This document shows positions 16,887 through 25,853 of a stretch of DNA of 64,000 bases, piece after piece. The translations under genes were made by a program, and so were the position numbers. Under the pieces are notes generated by a model, which did not search any database, was not told the origin of the DNA, and was given only the letters and a program-made list of their open reading frames with translations. The stretch spans positions 930,001 through 994,000 of the forward strand of contig NZ_CP149994.1 of NCBI RefSeq assembly GCF_051307055.1, read 5' to 3'. This DNA comes from Dryocola sp051307055 (GTDB lineage Bacteria; Pseudomonadota; Gammaproteobacteria; Enterobacterales; Enterobacteriaceae). Each line of letters starts with the position of its first letter. Position 1 is the first letter of the stretch.

Positions 16887-18867
16887 TTTTCAGCCCTGCT
16901 TTGGTAATTTCATCGAAATGCTGGTTTTCCAGGGTTTCGACTTCCGCAACCGGAACGTAGTAATCCACATCTTCGTCGAAGCTTTTTGCAATCCAGGTGA
17001 CGATCATACCGGCGAAGCCGATAAGCGCCAGCCACCAGATGTGCCAGATCATCGCGAAACCAAATACTGCGCTGAAGGCGGCAATGATAACGCCCGCTGC
17101 GCTGTTACGCGGCATATGAATTTCTTCATAATGGGTCGGCTGCTTGTACGCTTCGCCTTTCTCTTTCATCACCCAGAATGCATCACGCTCGTTGACGAGT
17201 GGCAGATGGGCGAAGTTATAGAACGGAGGCGGAGAAGAGGTAGACCACTCCAGCGTACGGCCACCCCATGGGTCACCGGTCAGGTCGCGGTTCTGCTCGC
17301 GGTCGCGAATAGAAACGTAGAACTGAACCAGCTGGCAGAGAATACCGCAGGCAATCAGCGCCGCGCCGCCTGCAGCCACAAGCAGAAGGCTGTGGAACTG
17401 CGGATCAATTTGCTGACTCAGGCGACGGGTCATCCCCATGAAGCCCAGCACGTACAGCGGCATAAAGGCCACGAAGAAGCCGATAATCCAGAACCAGAAG
17501 GCGCGTTTGCCCCAGGTTTCGTTCAGGGTGAAGCCAAAGGCTTTCGGCCACCAGTAGGTCAGGCCTGCGAAGCAGCCGAATACCACACCGCCGATAATAA
17601 CGTTATGGAAGTGGGCAATCAGGAACAGACTGTTGTGCAGTACAAAGTCGGCGCCCGGTACGGCCAGCAGAACCCCGGTCATCCCACCGATAGAGAAGGT
17701 GACGATGAAGCCAATGGTCCACAGCATCGCGGAGTTGAAGACGATACGGCCCTGATACATGGTGAACAGCCAGTTGAAGATCTTCACCCCTGTCGGGATG
17801 GCGATAATCATCGTGGCGATACCGAAGAAGGCGTTCACGTTCGCGCCGCTGCCCATGGTGAAGAAGTGGTGCAGCCAGACGATGAACGACAGTACGGTAA
17901 TGGCGATGGTCGCCCACACCAGAGAGGTGTAGCCGAACAGACGCTTTTTAGAGAACGTCGCAACAACTTCTGAGAACACGCCAAATACCGGCAGCACCAG
18001 GATATACACTTCCGGGTGGCCCCATGCCCAGATGAGGTTGATATACATCATCATGTTGCCACCCATATCGTTGGTAAAGAAATGGGTGCCAAGGTAGCGG
18101 TCAAGGGTTAACAGCGCGACGGTCACGGTGAAGATTGGGAACGCCGCGATAATCAGCACGTTGGTACACAGCGAAGCCCAGGTAAACACCGGCATTTTGA
18201 ACATGGTCATGCCCGGCGTACGCATATTCAGGATAGTAACGAAGAAGTTAATACCCGTTAGCGTCGTACCGATACCGGAGAGCTGCAGACTCCAGATCCA
18301 GTAGTCGACCCCGACCCCCGGACTGTACTCAATGCCCGATAGCGGCGGATAGGCAACCCAACCGGTCTGCGCGAATTCGCCCACCCCAAGAGAAAGGTTT
18401 ACCAGCACCACGCCGACAACGGTGAACCAGAAGCTCAGGTTGTTCAGGAACGGGAAGGCAACGTCGCGCGCGCCGATCTGCAACGGCACAACGATGTTCA
18501 TCAGGCCGATAACAAATGGCATCGCCACGAAGAAGATCATGATCACGCCGTGGGCGGTGAAGACCTGGTCGTAGTGGTGCGGCGGCAGGAAGCCTGCTTC
18601 CCCTGCGGAAGCCAGCGCCTGCTGGCTACGCATCATAATGGCATCGGCAAAGCCACGCAGCAGCATGACGATAGCGACGATGACATACATGATGCCAAGG
18701 CGTTTGTGGTCAACGGAGGTGATCCACTCTTTCCATAAATATTCCCACTTACCGAAGTAAGTGATAGCTGCAACTAGCGCCAGTCCCCCGACGATAATAG
18801 CCGCCACCGTAACCATGATAATGGGTTCATGGTATGGGACTGCATCCAGTGTAAGTTTTCCGAACAT
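16876..18867 (-). CDS. cyoB: CyoB, cytochrome bo3 ubiquinol oxidase subunit I
   Basis: Catalytic subunit of the oxidase, carrying heme b, heme o3 and CuB; reduces oxygen to water and pumps protons. It is 663 aa, the E. coli length. The active-site segments WAWGHPEVYILVLPVFGVFSE (histidine and cross-linked tyrosine) and VWLHHFFTMG (CuB histidines) are intact, as are HFHNVIIGG and the N-terminal FTAHGVIMIFFVAMP. Second gene of the operon. Confidence 0.98.
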   Translation of the reverse strand: MFGKLTLDAVPYHEPIIMVTVAAIIVGGLALVAAITYFGKWEYLWKEWITSVDHKRLGIMYVIVAIVMLLRGFADAIMMRSQQALASAGEAGFLPPHHYDQVFTAHGVIMIFFVAMPFVIGLMNIVVPLQIGARDVAFPFLNNLSFWFTVVGVVLVNLSLGVGEFAQTGWVAYPPLSGIEYSPGVGVDYWIWSLQLSGIGTTLTGINFFVTILNMRTPGMTMFKMPVFTWASLCTNVLIIAAFPIFTVTVALLTLDRYLGTHFFTNDMGGNMMMYINLIWAWGHPEVYILVLPVFGVFSEVVATFSKKRLFGYTSLVWATIAITVLSFIVWLHHFFTMGSGANVNAFFGIATMIIAIPTGVKIFNWLFTMYQGRIVFNSAMLWTIGFIVTFSIGGMTGVLLAVPGADFVLHNSLFLIAHFHNVIIGGVVFGCFAGLTYWWPKAFGFTLNETWGKRAFWFWIIGFFVAFMPLYVLGFMGMTRRLSQQIDPQFHSLLLVAAGGAALIACGILCQLVQFYVSIRDREQNRDLTGDPWGGRTLEWSTSSPPPFYNFAHLPLVNERDAFWVMKEKGEAYKQPTHYEEIHMPRNSAAGVIIAAFSAVFGFAMIWHIWWLALIGFAGMIVTWIAKSFDEDVDYYVPVAEVETLENQHFDEITKAGLKNVN

Positions 18868-18884
18868 TTTTATTCCTCGGCCCC

Positions 18885-19832
18885 TTAGTGAGAGGTTTCC
18901 GCGTGACTCATGTCCATACCATCCATACCGTCATGAGAGCTTTGCTCACCTTCAGGTTGGGTCATGTCCATGCTCTTCCCGTGTCCCATGAATTTGTCGA
19001 TAACGCCTTTAAACAAATCCGGTTTAACAGCTGAGAAGTATTCGACTTTGTTGTATTCGCTAGGTGCTGCCAGCTTCTCGTAGCTCGTCATATCGGTCAT
19101 GACGTTCGGAGATTTTTTCGCTTTAGCAACCCATTGGTTGAAGGTATCCATGTCTGGCGTAGCAATTGCTTTGAACTTCATGCCAGAGAAACCTCTACCG
19201 CTGTAGTTAGACGAAATACCGTCGTAGGTGCCCGCTTCGTCGGCAATCAGGTGCAGTTCGGTCTGCATGCCTGCCATTGCGTAGATTTGGCTACCCAGGC
19301 GCGGAATAAAGAAGGAGTTCATCACCGAGTTAGAGGTGATTTTGAATTCCACCGGGGTGTTGGCCGGGAAAGCGATTTCATTCACCGTAGCGATGCCCTG
19401 CTCCGGATAGATGAAGAACCATTTCCAGTCCATAGCGATAACTTCGATGGTCACCGGCTTCGCTTCGTGCGTCAGCGGTTTGCTGGGCTCAAGCGCGTGC
19501 GTGGTTTTCCAGGTCAGTACCGCAAGGAAAATGATGATAAGGATAGGGATAGTCCAGACAACAGCTTCAACTTTGTTCGAGTGCGACCAGTTGGGGCTGT
19601 ATTTGGCATCCGTATTTGAAGCCCGGTACTTCCAGGCAAAGCCGATAGCCATCACGATAGCGGGAATAACGACGATCAACATCAGCCCGAGGGCCGTCAG
19701 TATCAAAGAACGCTGTTCCAGACCGATCTGTCCTTTGGGATCGAGAAGTGCAGAATCGCAGCCACTGAGCAACACAGTTCCTGCGAGTAATGACAACATT
19801 CCCAAACTTTTATTGTATTTCCTGAGTCTCAT
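18885..19832 (-). CDS. cyoA: CyoA, cytochrome bo3 ubiquinol oxidase subunit II
   Basis: Subunit II, a lipoprotein with two membrane helices and a periplasmic cupredoxin-like domain that has lost CuA, as in quinol oxidases. It is 315 aa as in E. coli. The lipobox is LLSGC with the modified cysteine at residue 25. First gene of cyoABCDE; a long AT-rich leader lies upstream. Confidence 0.98.
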   Translation of the reverse strand: MRLRKYNKSLGMLSLLAGTVLLSGCDSALLDPKGQIGLEQRSLILTALGLMLIVVIPAIVMAIGFAWKYRASNTDAKYSPNWSHSNKVEAVVWTIPILIIIFLAVLTWKTTHALEPSKPLTHEAKPVTIEVIAMDWKWFFIYPEQGIATVNEIAFPANTPVEFKITSNSVMNSFFIPRLGSQIYAMAGMQTELHLIADEAGTYDGISSNYSGRGFSGMKFKAIATPDMDTFNQWVAKAKKSPNVMTDMTSYEKLAAPSEYNKVEYFSAVKPDLFKGVIDKFMGHGKSMDMTQPEGEQSSHDGMDGMDMSHAETSH

Positions 19833-20386
19833 TTAACGACCTCAATTCCAGGGAGCTCTATTGTCGTTTAAAGTGTGCCGGCATTTTACGGGAAGGTTAC
19901 ATTACTGTAAACATGATTGGCGTAGTGTCAGCGGGGTGTTACCGGGTTCTGCCGTCAATGTCACACGAAATGCAACAAACTGTAAAATCGGGTGATAGCT
20001 TACGCTGCGTTGAGTTTAGAACGAATTTTCAGACTGTGGGAAATAGAATAGGTAAATTGGTATAACCAATCATTTTAAAGAACAATTAATTAACAAATTG
20101 CCATCATTTAATGAACAATTATAACAATAATTAATTTCGCACCGGGCTGAATCGTTTAACGCCTTCTTTAAATTTATAGCGCACAAATTAATTAAAGCAG
20201 GCCGCCTTACTTTCGATAAATAAAGCTTGTTGCGTCCGGCCAGCCGCGGCGTTATTTTGCATAAAATAACGCACGGGGCTTAACTAATTATTGTTAATCC
20301 CTTGAGTTAACAGCTTTTGTTTGAGGGTGAAATTCACCGCCGCCCGTTTTCAGAAATATATTTCTCAGGCAGCAAGCTTTTACGCA
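19833..20386. promoter_or_regulatory. AT-rich region between cyoA and ampG
   Basis: This 554-base stretch contains no plausible gene. It must carry the cyo promoter (reading left) and the end of ampG transcription. The core 20040-20220 is very AT-rich. GCGTTATTTT (20249-20258) pairs perfectly with 20263-20272 around the loop GCAT, a stable hairpin without a T tract. I could not assign specific ArcA, Fnr or -10/-35 sites with confidence. Confidence 0.5.
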
Positions 20387-21874
20387 TTATTGAGGCTGCG
20401 CCGGGGTAGCCAGGCGGCGCAGCGCCAGAAAGTCCAGCAGCCCGCCGAACAGTATTCCGCCGATGGCGAGCAGCGCGCCTCCTTCCAGCAGGTATAAGCC
20501 GAACGTCCAGTGGGTTAATCCCAGCGCATTCGCAATGACCACCAGCAGCCATGCGCCCAGCAGCACACAGCCCAGGCTCAGGATGCGCAGCGCTAAACGA
20601 TAGGCCGGAGCGAACTGACGGCGCGGCATAAAGCGCTCGTTTTGCTGGGTGTATTCCAGGGTGTTTTTACAAATCAGCAGCAGCAGGATGCCCGGCACCG
20701 CCGCGACAACCGAGAAGAGATAGAACGTCGGCCAGCCGTGAGCCTCCACAAACCAGCCGGCAATAGGCCCAACGTAAACGCGGCCAACGGCGGATAACGC
20801 CGAAAGCAGGGCGAACTGCGTAGCGGAGAAGGATTTATTACACAGCGTCATCAACAACGCGACAAAAGCTGCCGTACCCATTCCGCCGCAGAGGTTTTCA
20901 AAGAAGACGGCGGCGGCCATGCTGTACATATGCTTATCGGTGACGGAGAGCATCCAGTAACCGGCATTGGACACGCCCTGCAGAATGCCGAAAATGAGCA
21001 GGGCGCGGAATAACGTCAGGCGCTGCATGAGCACGCCGCCGTAAAGCGCTCCGAGAATGGTGGCGACTAAACCCAGCGATTTATTCACCACCCCGACTTC
21101 ACCCGCATCAAAACCGACGCCGCGGATCAGAAACGTGGTGGTCAGGCTCATGGCGAAAGCATCGCCAAGTTTATACAACACAATCAGTAGCAGGATCAGC
21201 CAGGCGTTATTGCGCCCGAAAAAGTCCCTGAGCGGGGCAACGACGGCTTGCTCAAGGCTGCGTGGAACCGGAATGGCATCCGTGGGTTCCGGCGCGAGCA
21301 GGGTGGCGACAATACAGGGCAACAGCAGCGCGGCCATCAGCCAGTAAGTGGCCTGCCAGCCCAGGTAACGGTCCGCCAGCCAGAGCGCGAGCCCGCCGGA
21401 AACCAGCATCGCCAGACGATAGCCAAGCACGCTGATTGCCGCGCCCGCGCCGCGTTCTTCGGCGGAAAGCACATCTGTTTTCCAGGCGTCGAACACGATG
21501 TCCTGCGAGGCGGAGCAGAAAGCGATAATAACCGCAAGCGCGGCCATCCAGCGGAGCTGCGTGCCCGGCTCCAGAAAGCCCATAGCGGCAACAGCAATCA
21601 GCAGCAGGAGCTGGGTAATCAGCAGCCAGCCGCGACGGCGGCCCAACAGCGGCGGCGTATATCTGTCCATCACCGGCGACCAGAGAAACTTAAAGACGTA
21701 GGCCTGGCCGACAAGCGAGAAGAAGCCGATGGTTTTCAGATCGATATTTTCGACCGTCATCCAGGCTTGCAGCGTGCCGGAAGTTAATGCGAGGGGAAGC
21801 CCTGAAGCAAAGCCAAGGATCAGAAGAATGGCTGACTTCGGCTGCTGAAAGATACGTAAATACTGATTGGCCAT
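20387..21874 (-). CDS. ampG: AmpG, muropeptide (anhydro-GlcNAc-MurNAc) permease
   Basis: MFS-type inner-membrane permease that imports peptidoglycan fragments for recycling and, where AmpC is present, supplies the inducing signal. It is 495 aa against 491 in E. coli. The sequence LILGFASGLPLALTSGTLQAWM and about twelve hydrophobic helices identify it. On the same strand as yajG, which lies about 50 bases downstream of... its start in chromosomal order, so yajG is transcribed first and ampG follows, as in E. coli. Confidence 0.96.
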   Translation of the reverse strand: MANQYLRIFQQPKSAILLILGFASGLPLALTSGTLQAWMTVENIDLKTIGFFSLVGQAYVFKFLWSPVMDRYTPPLLGRRRGWLLITQLLLLIAVAAMGFLEPGTQLRWMAALAVIIAFCSASQDIVFDAWKTDVLSAEERGAGAAISVLGYRLAMLVSGGLALWLADRYLGWQATYWLMAALLLPCIVATLLAPEPTDAIPVPRSLEQAVVAPLRDFFGRNNAWLILLLIVLYKLGDAFAMSLTTTFLIRGVGFDAGEVGVVNKSLGLVATILGALYGGVLMQRLTLFRALLIFGILQGVSNAGYWMLSVTDKHMYSMAAAVFFENLCGGMGTAAFVALLMTLCNKSFSATQFALLSALSAVGRVYVGPIAGWFVEAHGWPTFYLFSVVAAVPGILLLLICKNTLEYTQQNERFMPRRQFAPAYRLALRILSLGCVLLGAWLLVVIANALGLTHWTFGLYLLEGGALLAIGGILFGGLLDFLALRRLATPAQPQ

Positions 21875-21923
21875 GCTGTGCTCTGACCGTCAGCCCGCCT
21901 GACGCGGGCTGACGGTGGATAGA

Positions 21924-22502
21924 TTAACGTGCGTTCTGCTTAATAAAGTCGTGAACGCTGGTGTCCTGGGCCATCTCCGCAATGGTATCGGTCAGCACGG
22001 AGTTAACCGCGTTGGCGATATTTTTATTGGTGGCCTGGAACGCCCCTTCTACGTTGTAGCTGGAACGGTAGCTCTTCGTCATCTTGTTGCCGTTCTGCGC
22101 GGTGGCGATAATCGAGATATCCGCTTTGGTGGCAATATTGTAGCGCACGTTACCCTGAGAAACGTCCGCATAGAGCTGGTTGACGATAATCTGTAAAGCA
22201 ACCGGGCTGTTTGGGCCAATCATATAACCGCGGGCGGTCATCTGTTTTTCCAGCACTTCCTGCAGCAGGAAGCGAAGATCGCGGGAAGGGGTCAGCGTAA
22301 CCAGCTGGTTATCACGCGTGACTTTCGCCAGCGCCTGGTCGGTACGCTGATCGGCGCCGTTGATGCTGACCGTCACGCCCATCAGGCTTGGATCCTGCTG
22401 CGGCAGATTGATGGTCGGCGATACTTCAATCGTGGTCGGCGGTGTTGCACAGCTGGCCAGCATAAAAATGGCGACCAGCGGGAAGAATAATTTTTTTAAC
22501 AT
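21924..22502 (-). CDS. yajG: YajG, outer-membrane-type lipoprotein
   Basis: Lipoprotein of 192 aa, the E. coli length. The start at 22502 (MLKKLFFPLVAIFMLASCA) gives a signal peptide with lipobox LASC. The mature part starts ATPPTTIEVSPTINLPQQD. Its function is not known beyond the conserved YajG family. It is upstream of ampG on the same strand and probably shares its transcript. Confidence 0.96.
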   Translation of the reverse strand: MLKKLFFPLVAIFMLASCATPPTTIEVSPTINLPQQDPSLMGVTVSINGADQRTDQALAKVTRDNQLVTLTPSRDLRFLLQEVLEKQMTARGYMIGPNSPVALQIIVNQLYADVSQGNVRYNIATKADISIIATAQNGNKMTKSYRSSYNVEGAFQATNKNIANAVNSVLTDTIAEMAQDTSVHDFIKQNAR

Positions 22503-22750
22503 GTTCGCTATCTCAATGTACTCAAAGGGGGCTGGGAGAAAAAACACGCCATCATAACACTGCGGTTGCCCAGTGGAAGTGCTTAACGCACGGAATTTCA
22601 TCGCGTTGCGTTTTTAATGAGCGCTAATAAAGCTATCAGACCTGATTCATACTGAATAGGGTCGTAATAGCATTAAGCTACAGAGGGTTGGCAAAGGAAA
22701 TCGGACGAAAGCTAAATAATTGTTGGAATTACGTTATTAAAACGGTTAAA

Positions 22751-22760
22751 AGCGGCTAAG
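22751..22760 (+). promoter_or_regulatory. Possible gearbox -10 of the bolA promoter
   Basis: AGCGGCTAAG resembles the CGGCTAG-type -10 element of the E. coli bolA gearbox promoter, which responds to stationary phase. It lies 47 bases before the bolA start. I do not see a clear matching -35 element. The remainder of 22503-22806 holds no gene. Confidence 0.45.
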
Positions 22761-22806
22761 ATTTAAGGGGATGAGTGGCATCCGGGCGTAGTTGAGGAGA
22801 AAGTTC

Positions 22807-23124
22807 ATGATGATACGCGAGCAAATAGAAACAAAACTAAGGGCAGCGTTCGAACCTGTGTTCCTGGAAGTCGTGGATGAAAGCTATCGTCACAATGTCC
22901 CGGCTGGTTCTGAAAGTCACTTTAAGGTTGTGTTAGTCAGCGATCGCTTTACCGGCGAACGTTTTTTGAATCGTCATCGCCTGATCTACGGCACCCTAAG
23001 CGAAGAGCTGGCGAGTACCGTACATGCTCTGGCCCTGCATACCTATACCATTAAAGAGTGGGAAGGGTTGCAGGATACTATTTTCGCCTCGCCGCCGTGC
23101 CGCGGAGCGGGTTCTATCGCCTGA
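22807..23124 (+). CDS. bolA: BolA, morphogene and iron-sulfur related regulator
   Basis: 105-aa BolA-family protein with the class II KH-like fold; influences cell shape and biofilm formation and partners monothiol glutaredoxins. The start at 22807 (MMIREQIETKLRAAF) has GAGGAGAAAG ahead of it. The diagnostic FLNRHRLIYGTLSEEL and HALALHTYTIKEWE segments are conserved. Followed by a strong terminator. Confidence 0.97.
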   Translation: MMIREQIETKLRAAFEPVFLEVVDESYRHNVPAGSESHFKVVLVSDRFTGERFLNRHRLIYGTLSEELASTVHALALHTYTIKEWEGLQDTIFASPPCRGAGSIA

Positions 23125-23193
23125 AAATAACCTTTTCGGGTTTGCAACTGAGGGAACTTTTCCTTTATGTTGCTCTCTGTTAACTGCGTTTCT

Positions 23194-23221
23194 CAAAACG
23201 GCCTGCGGGCCGTTTTGTTTT
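23194..23221 (+). terminator. Rho-independent terminator of bolA
   Basis: CAAAACGGCC (23194-23203) pairs perfectly with GGCCGTTTTG (23208-23217) around TGCG, followed by a T-rich stretch. It can also work on the minus strand. Confidence 0.85.
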
Positions 23222-23309
23222 GTCTTAAATACCCGGCTTTTTTGCAGGGATGAGGCAATAAATTCCAACAAAGTGTGAAAAAGGCCGCAGCGACGCTATG
23301 TCGCCGTTC

Positions 23310-23338
23310 TCGACTCACTCTGGTGATGCCGCTATAAT
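23310..23338 (+). promoter_or_regulatory. Sigma70-type promoter of tig
   Basis: A perfect TATAAT (23333-23338) lies 17 bases after TCGACT (four of six matches to TTGACA). It is about 145 bases upstream of the tig start. The rest of 23222-23482 carries no gene. Confidence 0.6.
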
Positions 23339-23482
23339 GCTGCGTCTTATTTTTCGGAATGTCTTCGGGACGATTCTGACGACAGGGAATGTGATTCTGC
23401 TACAGAAGGCATCCCGGTTCTGTGAAGCAATATTAAGGGCTTCCAGAGTTGACCGAGCACTGTGATTTTTTGAGGTAACAAG

Positions 23483-24781
23483 ATGCAAGTTTCAGTTGAA
23501 ACCACTCAGGGCCTTGGCCGCCGTCTCACGATTACTATCGCTGCAGACAGCATCGAAACCGCTGTAAAAAGCGAGCTGGTCAACGTGGCAAAGAAAGTTC
23601 GTATTGACGGCTTCCGCAAGGGTAAAGTACCGATGACCGTTGTCGCTCAACGTTACGGCGCTTCCGTTCGCCAGGACGTGCTGGGCGAGCTGATGAGCCG
23701 CAACTTCATTGATGCGATCATCCAGGAAAAAATCAATCCAGCAGGTGCGCCTAACTATGTGCCGGGCGAATACAAACTGGGCGAAGACTTCACCTACTCC
23801 GTAGAGTTTGAAGTTTACCCGGAAGTTGAGCTGCAGGGTCTGGAAGCTATCGAAGTTGAAAAACCAGTTGTTGACGTGACCGATGAAGACGTTGACACCA
23901 TGCTGGACACCCTGCGTAAGCAGCAGGCGACCTGGAAAGACTCTGACGCTGCTGCAACGGCAGAAGATCGCGTTACCATCGACTTCACCGGCTCCGTAGA
24001 CGGCGAAGTGTTCGAAGGCGGTAAAGCGTCTGACTTCGTGCTGGCAATGGGCCAGGGTCGTATGATCCCGGGCTTCGAAGATGGCGTTGTTGGCCACAAA
24101 GCCGGCGAAGAGTTCACTATCGAAGTGACCTTCCCGGAAGATTACCACGCTGAAAACCTGAAGGGTAAAGCGGCTAAGTTCGATATCGTTCTGAAGAAAG
24201 TTGAAGAACGTGAACTGCCGGAGTTTACTGAAGAATTCATCAAACGTTTCGGCGTTGAAGATGGTTCTGTTGCGGGTCTGCGTACCGAAGTGCGTAAGAA
24301 CATGGATCGCGAGCTGAAAGGCGCGGTGCGTAACCGCATTAAGACGCAGGCAATCGACGGTCTGGTTAACGCCAACAACATCGACGTGCCGGCTGCGCTG
24401 ATCGACGGCGAAATCGACGTTCTGCGTCGCCAGGCTGCACAGCGTTTCGGCGGCAACGAGCAACAGGCTCTGGAGCTGCCGCGCGAGCTGTTCGAAGAGC
24501 AAGCTAAGCGTCGTGTAGTGGTTGGCCTGCTGCTGGGCGAAGTTATTCGTACCCACGAGCTGAAAGCTGATGAAGCACGCGTTAACGGTCTGATCGAAGA
24601 AATGGCTTCCGCCTACGAAGATCCGAAAGAAGTTATCGAGTTCTACAGCAAGAACAAAGAGCTGATGGACAACATGCGTAACGTTGCTCTGGAAGAACAG
24701 GCTGTTGAAGCGCTGCTGGCAAAAGCGAAAGTTTCAGAAAAAGCGACTTCCTTCAGCGAGCTGATGAACCAACAAGCGTAA
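23483..24781 (+). CDS. tig: Trigger factor, ribosome-bound chaperone and prolyl isomerase
   Basis: 432 aa, the E. coli length. The N-terminal ribosome-binding domain contains the signature GFRKGKVPMTVVAQRYG. The central FKBP-type isomerase domain spans about residues 150-245 (DRVTIDFTGSVDGEVFEGG, MIPGFEDGVVGHKAGEEF). The helical C-terminal chaperone arms follow. It binds nascent chains at the ribosomal exit. AGGTAACAAG precedes the ATG. Confidence 0.98.
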   Translation: MQVSVETTQGLGRRLTITIAADSIETAVKSELVNVAKKVRIDGFRKGKVPMTVVAQRYGASVRQDVLGELMSRNFIDAIIQEKINPAGAPNYVPGEYKLGEDFTYSVEFEVYPEVELQGLEAIEVEKPVVDVTDEDVDTMLDTLRKQQATWKDSDAAATAEDRVTIDFTGSVDGEVFEGGKASDFVLAMGQGRMIPGFEDGVVGHKAGEEFTIEVTFPEDYHAENLKGKAAKFDIVLKKVEERELPEFTEEFIKRFGVEDGSVAGLRTEVRKNMDRELKGAVRNRIKTQAIDGLVNANNIDVPAALIDGEIDVLRRQAAQRFGGNEQQALELPRELFEEQAKRRVVVGLLLGEVIRTHELKADEARVNGLIEEMASAYEDPKEVIEFYSKNKELMDNMRNVALEEQAVEALLAKAKVSEKATSFSELMNQQA

Positions 24782-24821
24782 GCGTAAGTTTTGGCATTAT
24801 TGCCAAAAGCTTGCTGCATCA

Positions 24822-24852
24822 AGCCCGTCACTTACAGTGGCGGGCTTTTTTT
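24822..24852 (+). terminator. Terminator of tig
   Basis: AGCCCGTCAC (24822-24831) pairs with GTGGCGGGCT (24837-24846), one G-T pair, followed by seven T residues. A second hairpin, TTTTGGC/GCCAAAA, lies just after the tig stop (24790-24808). Confidence 0.85.
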
Positions 24853-24925
24853 ATCTGGCGAATGGCATCTTTACGACGAATAATACGAACTTTCAGGGTT
24901 AGCGGATCAAGAAAAGGTTGTTATG

Positions 24926-24954
24926 CTTGAAACAGGGCGAAGCCATCCCCATTA
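24926..24954 (+). promoter_or_regulatory. Heat-shock (sigma32) promoter of clpPX
   Basis: CTTGAA (24926-24931), a 15-base spacer, then CCCCATTA (24947-24954) match the sigma32 consensus. The remainder of the tig-clpP gap (24853-25096) holds no gene. Confidence 0.75.
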
Positions 24955-25096
24955 ACCAGGTATGGCTCCAAAACACGAACCTGACTGATAATCCGTCCAT
25001 GACAGGCAACGGACGCAAGGAGCGTAGTCTTCTTTTCGCGTCTCAAGTAGAATCAGTACAGTAGGTTAGAAGGCTTAATTACTCCAGGAGACGGAA

Positions 25097-25720
25097 ATGT
25101 CATACAGTGGCGAACGAGATCAATTAGCACCCCATATGGCTCTGGTGCCGATGGTTGTTGAACAGACATCGCGTGGTGAGCGTTCATACGATATTTATTC
25201 CCGTCTGCTCAAAGAACGTGTCATCTTCATGACCGGACAGGTCGAAGATCATATGGCTAACCTGATTGTGGCGCAGATGCTGTTTCTGGAAGCGGAAAAC
25301 CCGGAAAAAGATATCTACCTCTACATTAACTCACCGGGTGGTGTAATTACGGCAGGTATGTCTATCTATGACACCATGCAATTTATAAAGCCGGACGTCA
25401 GCACTATCTGTATGGGGCAAGCTTGTTCTATGGGAGCTTTCCTGCTGACTGCCGGGGCGAAGGGCAAGCGTTTCTGCCTGCCTAACTCGCGGGTGATGAT
25501 TCACCAACCGCTGGGCGGCTATCAGGGGCAGGCGACGGACATCGAAATCCACGCCCGCGAAATCCTGAAAGTTAAAGCCCGTATGAATGAACTTATGGCG
25601 CAACACACCGGCAAATCTCTTGAAGAGATCGAAAGAGACACCGAGCGCGACCGTTTCCTCGCTGCCAGCGAAGCGGTAGAGTATGGCTTAGTTGACTCGA
25701 TCCTGACTCACCGTAACTAA
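25097..25720 (+). CDS. clpP: ClpP, ATP-dependent protease proteolytic subunit
   Basis: Serine protease subunit of the ClpXP and ClpAP machines, 207 aa including the short propeptide. Catalytic residues are S111 (GQACSMGAFLL), H136 (RVMIHQPLGG) and an aspartate in the C-terminal part. The residue before the catalytic serine is cysteine, whereas the E. coli sequence I remember has alanine. CCAGGAGACGG precedes the ATG. clpX follows after 133 bases. Confidence 0.98.
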   Translation: MSYSGERDQLAPHMALVPMVVEQTSRGERSYDIYSRLLKERVIFMTGQVEDHMANLIVAQMLFLEAENPEKDIYLYINSPGGVITAGMSIYDTMQFIKPDVSTICMGQACSMGAFLLTAGAKGKRFCLPNSRVMIHQPLGGYQGQATDIEIHAREILKVKARMNELMAQHTGKSLEEIERDTERDRFLAASEAVEYGLVDSILTHRN

Positions 25721-25853
25721 TGCCCGAAAACAGCGGGCCATAGACTATAGTAAAAGTAGTGGCCCGGCTTCCCGCTTAGATTGGCTGTGCCGCAATAATG
25801 GCACTTGCGTCGTTTCAAACGGTGCAAAGAAACAGAAAAGAGGTTTTGACTTT

